The notes under the pieces are model-generated. The model saw nothing but the letters and a program-made list of their open reading frames with translations, was not told the origin of the DNA and did no database searches. A stretch of DNA of 64,000 nucleotides from Rhynchopus euleeides (Eukaryota; Euglenozoa; Diplonemea; Diplonemida; Diplonemidae): contig OY723319.1 in the NCBI GenBank assembly GCA_963210315.1, positions 1,302,001-1,366,000 on the forward strand, in the 5' to 3' direction. Made by a program: the position numbers and the translations under genes. Positions 24,601 to 36,600 of the stretch are shown here, piece after piece (the first letter of the stretch is position 1; every line of letters starts with the position of its first letter).

Positions 24601-27600
24601 AGGCGAAGATGACGATGAGCCTGGGCAAGCGGGAGATGGCCTTCTCCGGCACAGCCACCATGAACAGCCTCGAGTACACCCTCAGCATGCTCCTGGCACA
24701 GCGCAGCACCACAGCCGGGTGGGACGTGGGCATTGCTGTGCGCACGGCCGGCACGCCGAGGGGGCTGGTGGCGGTTGTCGACAAAGTGTTCGACGAGGTG
24801 CAGCCGGCGAGCGTTGAGTTTGTCGTTGCCACCAACCGGATGGCGTCTGCGGCATTCGCAGCAGACGGTGCGGGGTTGTCGGTGCGGGTGGACGTGGCGT
24901 TGGCTGAGCTGTGGGGCACAGTGCTCGACAACCTGCCCGACACCATCAAGAGCCAGGCCAGCAACGCGGTGGATGTGGGCAGTGGGACAGTTGCCCTCCG
25001 CGCACGCGTGGCGTCGGCACGAGAGATGAACTTGGCCCTGCAGCTCGCAGGGGATGTGGACCTCGGCGAGGGGCTGCGCATGGACAGGCTGTCCGTGATG
25101 CTGAAGCTGAGCACAGTGCAGGGAAACCGCCTGGGGGTCTCCGTGAGCCTGCGTGCTGACATCGGGGATGTCGTGGTGTTCCCGTCCGGGTTCCTGGGCG
25201 TGCAGGCGTCGAAGGTGACGCCGATTCACGGGGACCTGTCGGTGCACATGACGCCGGACACGTGGGACGAGCCGTTTGGGCTGACGGGCGTGCGGCTGAA
25301 GTTTCCGTGGGCACTGTCAGTCGGACTGTCGCCTCTGCTTGTCCCGACAAAGCTCGCCTTCATCCTCGGCGGCGAAGTTGCCTCTGTGCCAGCCCACGTG
25401 ACGTTGAGCGCGGCGCTGTCCAACCTTCGCCAAACTGCGTTCCGCATTGCCGTCGGGGAGGTGCGGCTGTGGGACGTTGTGGAGAGCCTGGGCGGGTGTG
25501 CGAATGGGTGCCTGACGAGCGTGCAGAAGGTCCTGGAGAACGTGCGGATGGAGTCCTTCACGGCGAGTATTGCGGGGCAGCGTGTGTCGGTGCTCATCGG
25601 CGGCGTGGATCCGACGGTGTTCGAGGCGGGCGTGCATGTCGAGGTGGTGGGCCTGAAGGTGCTGCGCCTCATCGAAGCAAACGGGAAGCTGAGCGTGACG
25701 CCTGGCCAGGGTCTTGTGGGATCGCTGGAGACGAAGCCCATGGAGTGGGGCCCGCTGACACTCACACATGCAACCGAGGCTGGCGAAGGCCCTCTCTTCC
25801 GTGTCGTGCTGACGAAGGCGAAGCGGGAGCTGGTGCTGTCGTGCGCAACCCACCTGTTCGGGGTGTCTGTGCTGTTCGACCTGGACATCTCCGATGCTGC
25901 TGTGCACGCGCGCTTCACGGTTGAACTGGCATCTCTCGTTTCAGAGGTGGAGCTGACGACAGATGTTGCGGCGCCGAGCTTCGCAGTGCAGCTGAAGGGC
26001 ACCATCGCAACCGGCGGGCTGGCGCTGCTGGGTGCCGAGTGGCTTCCCGTCATCACATCGGTGCACCAAGAGGCGAAGGATATCCTGGCTGCGGCACGCT
26101 CCGCGCTGACAGCCGCAGAGGCAGCGTTTGCATCCGCCCATCAGGACGTGCAGGACGCGATTGCCGGCCTCAAGGGGGATGCGTACTTCGCCGAGGCAAA
26201 GCAAGCTGTCGGCAACACCGATGCCTTGCTGGCCGAATGCGAGGGCAAGGACACGTCGTGCAGCGCTGCGGATGGCATCGCCAAAGGGTGGGTGTGTGCC
26301 GCTGCCCAGGTGTGCCGGTTCGAATGGGAGGCGCGGGTGCGTGCGTTGGAGGCGATCGGGCGGCTGCAGGAGGCAACGGGCGACAAGGTGGACGGGCTCA
26401 TCCAGGCGGCGCGCGAGGCACACGAGGTCGCGCGGGGGGTGCTGAGCTACGCCACAGAGACGCTGCAGGCGGCGGAAGCTGCAGTGGCTGCGTTTGACGA
26501 ATTCCTCGTTCCGGTGGGTGGGAAGGTGGAGAACGTCATCACTTTGTACTCCGTGACCTGGGAGGCGTCGGCGTCGAAGGCGCAAGCCGCTGTGAAGCTG
26601 TCTGTCGACGCCGCAGTGCTGGGTGTGCGCGAGACGGCAACATTCAGCGCGGAGCTGAAGTTCGACGTTGTTGCGGCCTACTTGAAGCGGCTTGCCAAGC
26701 GGGCGCTCGACTTCTTCATGAGTGACAAAGACGTGGGTGCGCTGCCGAGCCAGCAGACCGACCAGACGGGCGGTGGTGCGGAAGGGTCCACCCTGCCCGC
26801 CTTCGGGGTGGCGGGGTGTGTGCCCACGGACGGGAAAGACATCAATGCATTTGTTGGGAATGCGGTGTCGTGCAGCGAGACGCGCGCCTTGGTTGGGTTC
26901 CAGCTCGGGCGCTTCGACTGCATCGACGGGGCAATGAAGTTCCTCGTGACTTGCAGCAGGCCGGGGGTGGTGAAGCGAGCGAGCTCTTGCAGGAAGCTGC
27001 ACAGCAGCTGCACGGACATCGACGCGGCTACGATTGCGGCCCTGGTGCCGGCGAATGGGCTCGACAGCCACTGCGGGGCTGACATGCTCACCGGCTGGGA
27101 GCTGAAGAGAAGCGACGAGTGCGGCCTGCAGCTGCGCTTCGAGTTCACCTGCTGCAAGCGCGACAGCAGCGTGTCCTACCCGTTTGTCAACACCGCGTCG
27201 ACAGCGTGCCAGCCCCTCAAAAAGGCTGCAGAGGGCGTTGCGCAGTTCGGCGCAGACCTGCACTGCGACGCAGGCGAGGTGCTGCGCGGGTGGGGCCTCG
27301 AGGACTGCGGGAGCGGGCTCGTGTCGGGGCGCGTTGCCCTCGCGTGCCATGCACGTGTGAAGGCGGAGTTCCCCCCGTTCTTGGCACCGCTTCCGGATTG
27401 CTACCCCACGCTGGGCAAGGCCGTGGGTGACCTCACACTCTTCGCTGCTGTGCAGTGCACCGACGGCCTTGCGCTGAACGGGGCGCACCTGGATTCTTGG
27501 AACTGCGACAACCGTGTGGCGGATATGAAGTACAAGCAGTGGTGTATGGGGGCCGCGCTGCCGCTGCGGAGCTCTGAGTGCAAGACGCTGCACACGGAGT

Positions 27601-30600
27601 GCGCTGGGAGCGCAGGCGGTAACCTGGATGTCCTGGCAGCCCACGCGCTGGACTGCGGGACGGGCCATGCCATGACGTACTACGCAGCGAAGCGGTGCAC
27701 CGGAGGCACGGGCGACGAGATGCAGTTCGAGTACAAGTGCTGCCCTCTGCAGGCAAGCGGGTCAGAGGTCTCGCACTCCAACGGGGCCTGTGTGTCCTTC
27801 GCGACCGCCCCGCTGGACCAGCTGCGCCAGCACCCGTTGCGGTGTGGGCCGGAGAGAGCACTGAAGGCCATCAGTGTCGCGGGTTGCGGCACATCGCAGC
27901 ACCGCTTTGAGTACGAGTGCATTGGGGCTGCGTCGCCGCCAGCAACACAGTGCAAGATCAACAACGTCGGGGGCTTCTGCTACGATGCCACGCAGTGCGC
28001 AGGGTCCGGGGGTGCTGCCACACCCGGCTACTGCCCCGGGGCGAAGAACATCCAATGCTGCATCGGCGGAGGGCCGGCACCGTGCACGGTCAGCGGGGTT
28101 GCGGGGTCGTGTGTCGACGTGTCTGTGTGCTCTGCGGGGGGTGGTGTGTCCACCCCAGGGCGGTGCCCCGGCGCGACTGAGATCCAGTGCTGCGTGGAGC
28201 GCGGCCCCTACGCCTGCCACGTCGAGGGCAACGTGAAGCTGTGCGTGTATGTCTCGGACGCGCTTGCTGCGGATGTGGAAGTGTGCCACAGCGGCGGGTT
28301 CTTCAGCACACCCACAGGGGCGGTGACGATGGACGTGGCTGTGAACGGGCAGGAGCGCGTGGTGGTCGCTGTGGGCGAGGCGACGCTGCAGTGCGAGGAG
28401 GAGACGGGTGTGAAGGTGCTGCAGATGGCATTCGGGGAAACCCCCAAGACAGCCCTGCAGCAGGTGAGTGTGGAGCAGACGGTGAAGCACCTCCCCATCC
28501 AGCTCGCCGTCGTGGCCACGCTGTTCACCATTGCACCGCCGCGGCAGCTGACGTGGATCGGGGAGCTCCTGAACGGGGTGATCAAGCAGGAGGATGCGAG
28601 CCCTGAGGTCGAGCCGTCCCAGGAGCAGATGGAGCAGCGCAGCCTTCAGCTGCAGTCGACGGCGGATGCCCTGCAGAAGCACCTCCCGGCAGGCAAGCCG
28701 CAGGCCATCGACCCCCTGGCCCACGGTCCCACCGAGCCGCTCCCGACCACGGGAGGGGCGGCCCCTGCGCTGTCGGACGTGTCCGGGAGCGTGCTGTCGT
28801 GCCAGACGCAGTACGGGGGGTACATCGGGCACTGCATCGGGCGGCAGCAGTGCACGGGAGCCACGTTTGGCGGCCTGTGCTCGGGGTCTGTGTGCTGCGT
28901 GGAGGAGACGGCGCCCGCTGCGGTGACTGACGCGCGCCTGACCCTCAACCACTTCAAGCTGCTCTTCGAGGGCGTGACGGGGGCGAGTGCCGAGGCGCTG
29001 TTCCCCTACTTCAACGAGGCACTGCAGCTCGTCGTCCCTGCATCTTCTGGGGTGGAGAAGCTGCAGCAGTGCCACCGCGTTGCCGCCTTCATTGCACAGG
29101 TCGGGCACGAGAGCGGCGGGCTGCAGCACTGCGAAGAGCTGGGGTCCGGTGCTGCATACGAGCCGCCCTCGGACCTCGCCGCGACGCTGGGCAATACGCA
29201 GGCTGGAGACGGGGGCCGGTTCAAGGGGCGCGGGGTGTTGCCGCTGAAGGGGCGGCAGGAGTACACGGCAGCAGGCACGGCACTCGGGCTCGACCTCCTG
29301 ACAAAGCCGGAGCAGGTGTGCTTCCCGAGCGTGGCTTTCAAGGCAGCTGCGTGGTTCTGGAATTCACGCAACCTGAGCCGATACGCAGACGTTGCCACAG
29401 ACGCTGCCTTCGCGGAGCTGACAGAGCACGTGAGTGGCGGGCGTGCGGGGCTGACGGGGCGCCTGGAGCGGTGGGGCAAGGCGTACGGGCTGATGGACTG
29501 CAAGCAGCACGACAGTGGCGCTGGCGGGCCCCAAGGCGGCACCCAGGACTGGGCGAAGGATCTTCTCACCGAGCTGGACGACCTGGAGGACTCGTGGGTG
29601 TCGACGGGGCGGTGGGGCACTGCTCTGGAGGACACAAGCCCCGGCCTTGCCGACTACTTCGACATCCAGTTCTCCGTGCAGAAGTTCCTTGCTGCCGACC
29701 TGCACACCAAACTCTTCATCGGCCTGCCGACAGAGCTGTCCTCGCTGAAGGCGCTGCATCTGCCCCACAAGCTCACCTTCACGCAGTCGGGGGTGCCCTT
29801 CTTCGACGGGTCGATTGCGTACGAGGCACCCAGCTGCCCCTTCAACGGCCTGGCAATGCTCAACTCCCTGCGCATCCCCGGTGTTGACTCCCTGCTGCGA
29901 ATCACGCATGCCGTGTTCGACCCCTGCATGTTTGTGCTGCACACCAGCGCGTCAGGCGACGCTGCCACGCCATTCCTGGAGCTGGGAGCAGCGACTGCGG
30001 CGAACACGTCGGTGTCGGTCTACGGCCTGGAGGTTTCCAACTTTGAGGCCGACGTGAAGGCGACGCAGGTGGAGAGCCTTCGGGACGGCGTGCGGTGGGC
30101 AGGGTCGGCGTCGGGGACACTGCACCTTTTCGGTGCCACCGTGGCAGCGCACGTGGTCTTCACCGGCACAGAGCTGGAACAGCTCAACGTGAACGTCAGT
30201 TACGAGCGGGCGGGCCTGGGGTTCCGTGCGAGCATCAACCTGACGACAAGCGGGTGCTCCTCCACCAACGCAGGGTCTGTGGAGTTGAACGTTGCCGCCA
30301 TCCCTTTCAAGGGCTCTGGTTCCATCCGCCAGCAGGACGTGTGTGCTGCAGACGGCAAGACGGCGCTGTGGGGCATCGCCGTGGAGAGCGAGGCACCAGT
30401 GGTGTTTGCAGGCTTGACGCTGTCTGCTGTGCGTGCGGAGCTTCAGTCGTCGATGGCCAACGACAGCGAGGGGGTGCAGCGTGAGACGTGGTCCGGCTCT
30501 GTCGGAGGCACGATGCAGCTCGGCAACACGGCGCAGGCGAGTGGCGAGATCCATTTTGACGAGTCCGGATACCAGTCCTTCCGCGTGGCAGGGAACGTCA

Positions 30601-33600
30601 CGCTGGGCCCTGTCGCTGCTGCGGTCGACATGTCAGTCATCAAGGAGCTGCGGGCCATGTGGGGCAGAGGTGTTGTGGAGATCGCCGGCAGCTCGGGGGG
30701 GTCGCTCCCCAAGTTCACCGCATCAATCAGGCACGTGTACGAGCGCACCGCAGCCAATGCCCACAGGCCTCTCTGGGATGTCAGCGGGATCCTGGATAGC
30801 ATGGAGATCTCCGGCGTGGAGCTGAAGAGCGTGAGTGTGGGCTTCACCGCACGCGAGACCGACAAGGGTCTCACCTGGTCTGGCTCTGTCTCTGGGAGTG
30901 CAGATGTGATGGGTGCGAAGGTGTGGTTCTCGGCAAACTTTGTGGATGGGAAGTTCACGGACCTGGAGGGGGAGGTGTCCCTGTCGGGCGACGGCTTCTT
31001 CTTCGGCGGGAAGATCAAGATCCCGGCATCGCGGGAGGGGCAGTGCAGCGGGATTGTGGCTTCTGGGGCGCTGACGATGTCCGGCAGCGAGGGCAGCGGC
31101 ACACCGCCGCCCCCTCCCCCGTTCACCCCCAACCCGACCCCGATGCCGCCACCACCCACCCCGGCACCGCCGACACCAGTGCCCCCCACGGCGATCCCGC
31201 CGACGGCAGCACCGCCTACACCCGCGCCTCCGACAAGCGCGCCACCCACACCTGCCCCTCCGACGTCTGCCCCACCAACCCCGGTGCCCACGCTGCCGCT
31301 GGTCCCAGTGGAAGTGTACCCGCGTGTCGTCACGACAGATGCAACCAGCTTCTTTACGGATGTCGTTGTTCACCCCGAGCAGGCTGTGTACTTCGCAGTG
31401 TCCAAGTCGGAAGTGACAGCCTTCTCCATCTACACACTTGCTTCCACGGGTGTGAAGCAGGCACTGGTGAGGGCGGCGGGGGGTGTGTCATCCACCATGG
31501 CCAGCGCGTTGCACCCTGACCGTGTGTTTGTTGCGGGGGGGTCCGGGCTCGACATCTTGACGTATACTACATCAGTGAACGGCTTTCAGGGCATTGGTGG
31601 CGGGTCACCGGCGAACCTGCAGCAGATGTGTGCCATCGACAACATCTTCATTGCCGCGGCCTCTGCACAGGGTGTCCAGATTGTGGACGTGTCGGATGTC
31701 TCCAACGTTGTGGTGCGGGGCACCTACCCACAGGCAGCGTCGACGGTGCAGTGCAGCAAGTACCACCTGTACACTGTGACGGGGGGGGTGTTCCGTGTGC
31801 TGAATGCGGTGGACAGGCAGAGCATCACCCAGCAGGGGGGCCTTTCGGCACACGCGACATACAGCACAGCGAGGCTGCTGCTGTCCGCTGCGGACCCCCA
31901 GCAGGTGCTGCTCTGTGGGCTGCAGGGCACCGCCAACGTCTTCCAGGTGATTGATGTGAAGAATCCGACTCAGCCGCGTCTGGTGAACTCCATTGCGCTC
32001 TCTGGCACATGCAGAGCCATGTCGATGGCGCACAACATCGTCCACGTCGCGACAGCGGACAAGGACACCGTGACGTACATAGACCTGCAGGATCCAAACC
32101 GACCCACCATCGTGGCGTCCATCGAGGGGGGAGCTGATGTCCCAGCGACAGTGGTGGACATCGCGGCAGTGGGGTACTACTCCATTACAGTCAACAAGGT
32201 TGGGGGGTCGGCGGTGCTCGACGTGACGCGGAAGTTCCGGGATGACAAGCTTCTCCACGTCAAACCCATCTTCAAACTCATGAACGAGGGCGAACAGTCC
32301 ATGAGAGAGGCAGTTGTCTCGCCGTCCTACCCCACAGTCATGTTTAGCTACACCAGCACTGGGTTCTATTCGATGCTGCAGAGGAGGTCGGTGGCTACTG
32401 GGATCCTTCAGGCCGAGTACAAGACCTCTTCGCCAATTGTATCCTTCGCGGTGTGTCGCGGTTTGGCCTACGTATACTGGGACGAGAAGTTGCACGTTAT
32501 CACCATGTTCGCCACCAAGCCAGAGGAAATTGCAGCGATCACACTCTCAGTTCCCTGGGGGAGGACAGTGGTGGCATCGGGAGACATTGTTGCCGTCGGC
32601 TGTCTGTACGGCAACGTGGCCCTCATCGATGTGGGTGGTTCCCCTTCGCTTCCGACGGAACGCGGAACCTTCAAGGCTGCCGGGGGAATAGGGAAGCTCG
32701 TTTTGGACGGACGCCGCGTGTACCTCAACACCAACCCCAACACCAACAACGAGATGCAAGTGTTCGACATCAGCAGCCTCACCAGTCCGGTGGAGCTCGG
32801 GAAACAGCCTCTCACACTGACTGCAGCGACGTCCTTCGTGGTTTCCACGCAAGTGGCCCACACAGCAACGGGGCGGGAGGTGCGCAAACACGCGTATCTT
32901 TCCTTCTCATACAAGAAGGTCGAGATATACGATGTGACGGACCCTGCAAACATGCACAAGGTCGGGGAGATACCGACCCCCTCGGGTGCCACATACACTA
33001 TGGGGTGCTCGCAGGACATGCTGCATGTAGGTATCGGGACAAGCCTGCGCCTGTTCGATGTGCGTGACGCAACGAAGCCTGTGGAGATCACAACTGTGGA
33101 CAAGACGCTGTTTGGTATCCGAGGGAACTCGCCGGGCGCGATGACAATTCTTGGCTCGACGGCGTACCTGGTGTGGGGTTCCCTGATGTCTGTCGTGGAC
33201 AGTACACCTGTTCTGGGGTCGTTGTCCTCGAAGTACGGAACTAGTGTGGCAGTGTCCAATGACGGGAAGTTTGCCTTCGTCTCGACATCCACGGCTATCA
33301 CTGTGGTCGACATCTCGATCCCCACGTCCCCGACGAAACTGTACAGCCTCGGTTTTTACATCACCAAGAACATGGTGTACTACGGACAACATCTCTACGT
33401 TTCTGAATATAGCAACCAGGGCCTCCTCATCTTCGCGGCACACGAAGCGAAGTCGCGCCTGACCCTCGTCGGGCGGAGCACCACCTCGTTTCCCGGTCGG
33501 GGTCTTGCAGTGCACGGGCGGCACGCCTACGTGGTGTCTGACGACGGCTCCAGTCAACGCCTGAAAGTGTACGAGGTCAGTGACAAGACTAAGCCGAGGC

Positions 33601-36600
33601 TGTTGCAGGACATCCCCGTGTCTGGCGCGAAAGATGTCGCTGTGACGGGCCGCTACGTGTACGTCCTCAAGTCGACAGGCATGTCGATATTCCGCCGTGA
33701 CTCGGACAGTCAGCTTCCAAGTGTGGGGTCTGAGGCCGCACCCAAGGATGCATCTCTGGAAAATGTGGCTGTTCGTGGGAACAATGTATTTGTTATCGCA
33801 AGCGCCACGTCGCACCACACCGCAGGCCTCTATGTGTACGACATCACTTCGCGTTCGAACCCCGTGCTGTTGGGGCACCACACCGACGAGGGTGTGGCGA
33901 AGCCCACACGCCTGCAGGTTGTGGGCAACTTTGCGTACTACGGCTCCCTGGGGTCTGGGGCAACGGTGGTGGATGTCTCTGATCCTGCGAACCCTCTGCG
34001 CGTGCGGTCCTACACACAGGACATCATCATCGACATCCATGTTGACTACAAGGGCTACCTCCATTGGATCAGCATGGGGACAGGTTACCAGATGGCCATG
34101 CCTTCGCTTGGTGTGGGCGAAGGCGACAGCGATGCCGCCCCGTACCACACCACCATGCCTCTGTTCGAGGACGACGTGTGCTCCGCAGATGGTGTCCAGT
34201 TGGGGTACTGCCAGGAGGGCAGCTGTCTCGCGTACCTGGATGCCCATGTGAAGAAGTGTACGGTCTTGGGCCATCGCTCTGGGCGTGATGCTGAGGCCAT
34301 GGGGGTGGCAGCCCCGAGGACAGGTGCTGTGCAGGGCGACTCCTTCGGGTTCTCGGTGACTGTGGTATACAGGGAGTGTGCGGGTGAGGGGCAGAACAAG
34401 TACGAAATTGACGGCTCTGCCAGCAGTGTCTTCGACGTGCACGGGCTGAAGATGGTCAATGCATCGCTCGGGTTGAACGGGACCAATGTTACAGGCAAGG
34501 GCGACCTCGTGTGGTCGGGCGAAGCATCTGCAACAGTCACCGGTATCTTTGGAGGCTCGGCCCAAGGTACTGTTGCCTTCTACGATGGAACGCTGCAGAG
34601 CATCCAGCTGGAGACCGAGTTCCAGACATTGAACGGGGCGCTGAAGTCGGCGATCCAGTTTGTGCACTTCTTTGGCGCAGACGTGGCACAGGGCACGACG
34701 TACACAGTCATCCAGCTCGGCGACTTCGAGCCCCTCAAGCTGGTCGGGACCCTGACGTACACCTACAGCACAGGGGTCATGCGCCTGCAGGGCACGCTCT
34801 CAACCCCTTGGGGTGCATTCAGCACCACCACCTTCGACGTGAACTCGACAGGGAACGGCGGTGACCCTGACATGCGGCTCGAGGAACAGTACTGGGAAGG
34901 GGTCGTGCGGGCTGAGGGTGACGTGCTCAGCGCGGAGTTTGAGTTCGACAGCCTCTCAGTCACCACCGTGCGACTGTCTGTGACGTACGCGCTGGGCCCG
35001 CTGCGCCTGACGGCGTCGTACGGAACAGACTGCAAGGGGACAGGAGCGCTGCGGCTGGAGAACATGCCATTCGGGATCCCTGTGATGAACGTCGACGTTG
35101 AATACGAGCACTCCTGCACCGAGCCTGAGACGGACTTCTGGAGAGCGACAGGGAGCCTGCCGGGAGGGCTGCGCATCCCCTTCTTCACGACGCACCTCCG
35201 CATCGACGCTGTCCAGGTCCAGGTCACCAGCAGCGACAGCGGGGACGTGAGCGTGAAGATCAGCGGCGTGCTGTTCGGCAACTTCCTGGTGTCAATCGAC
35301 TTCGACCTGCCGCTCGACCCCAACACGCTGTGGCTGCGGGGCGTATGGATTGACGGCGCGGAGGGGACCCCGGACTCGCTGTCCTCCACATGGCTGAGCG
35401 GTGATTCTGGAACGACGAGCGGTTTCCAGAGCAGCGCGCCGGAGGGAGCCCCCGACTCGCTGTACGACGGGATGAAGTCGGTGCCCCTGCAGGGTGCCGT
35501 GATTGAGATCAACCTTGGGGCAGGGGAGATGTGCATCAAGGCGGGAGGGAAGCTGCTTGGCGCACACGTCAACGGGGTTCTGGCGATGCAGAAGGGTGGG
35601 GACGGATGGAGCTTCGGGATGAAGTTCTCGATCGACCAGTCCGAGATCGAGAAGCTGGACCTCGGGCCGCTGCAGCTGGTGGGAGAGGCCATCTCCTTTG
35701 CCGCACCGCGTGAGCTGTCGTTCGGCTACGCACAGCAGGAAGTGACGCTGTCGAATGGGGTTTCCATCGGTGCTGGGCTGACCCTGGAGGCGTTTGTGGG
35801 CAGCGACTCGCCCACGCTGGCGCCACTGCTGCTGCCGCTGCAGGCGTTCCCGCCCCTGATCAGCCGTGTCAACAAAGTCAAGGATTCCGAGAAGAACGGG
35901 TTTCTGATGCGGGCGCAGCTGGTGTCGACGGAGGAAGTCATGGTGTTTGTCGACCTGGAGGGCACCGTGCCTCTGCTGGGGAACCTGATTGTGCTGACGC
36001 AGCTGTCGCTGGCATTCGGGGTGAAGCAGGAGGAGGCGAAGGTGGGGCTGGCGGTGGAGGGGTTCGTTTCCATCGACGGGCAGCTGCTGGGGATGCAGGG
36101 CATGGTTGCCTACACCACGACAAGCGCCCTCGAGATTGCCACTGTGGTGCGGGCACGGGAGCCGTGGGTTGAGCCGTTCGGGCTGCCCGCCCTCACGATT
36201 CTGTTCGACCCTGTTCCGTTGGCGGTGCGGATGGCCCTCACGCCACCGTCGATCCCGCGCTCCTTTGCCTTCTTTGGTGCGGCGGAGCTCGCGGGGACGA
36301 ACGCCACGCTGGTGGCAATCGCGGACCTCAACAACTTCCAGAACGTCGGGTTTCACCTGAAGGTGCACAACTTCGACATGAAGCGGATCATCACGCAGGT
36401 CGGAAGGTGCGGGGTGTGTGTGTCGGGCATCGGGAGTGTCCTGTTCGACCTGAAGATCGACTATCTGGAGACCAGCTTCAACCCCGACTTCGTCAACCCC
36501 CTGACCGTCACCATCCTCAACGAGGTGCAGATCATCCCCCCAGGCATCCACTTCAAGCTGCAGAACCTGACGATGTGGGGTGTGCTGAAGATCCGGCAGG

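Larger units (their letters stand above)
20289..34508. repeat. 14.2-kb near-identical segmental duplication, copy A
   Basis: Matches 46741-60960 at a constant offset of 26,452 bp. It covers the 3' end of the small membrane-protein gene, the spacer and the first 12.8 kb of the giant gene. Two differences were found: 20699 G versus 47151 A, and 26351 G versus 52803 A (a synonymous GAG/GAA change). The right edge lies immediately before a WSG-motif codon block. Confidence 0.9.

Noticed and set aside
25941-27668. Long minus-strand open frames (for example 575 and 586 codons) opposite the giant genes
   Set aside because: They mirror the GC-rich codon pattern of the plus-strand gene, have no recognisable domains, are rich in Arg/His/Gln as expected of antisense shadows, and recur identically in the duplicate.
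31098-31310. Pro/Thr-rich low-complexity tract as a separate repeat element
   Set aside because: It reads in frame as an interdomain linker and varies in codon choice, as expected of coding sequence.
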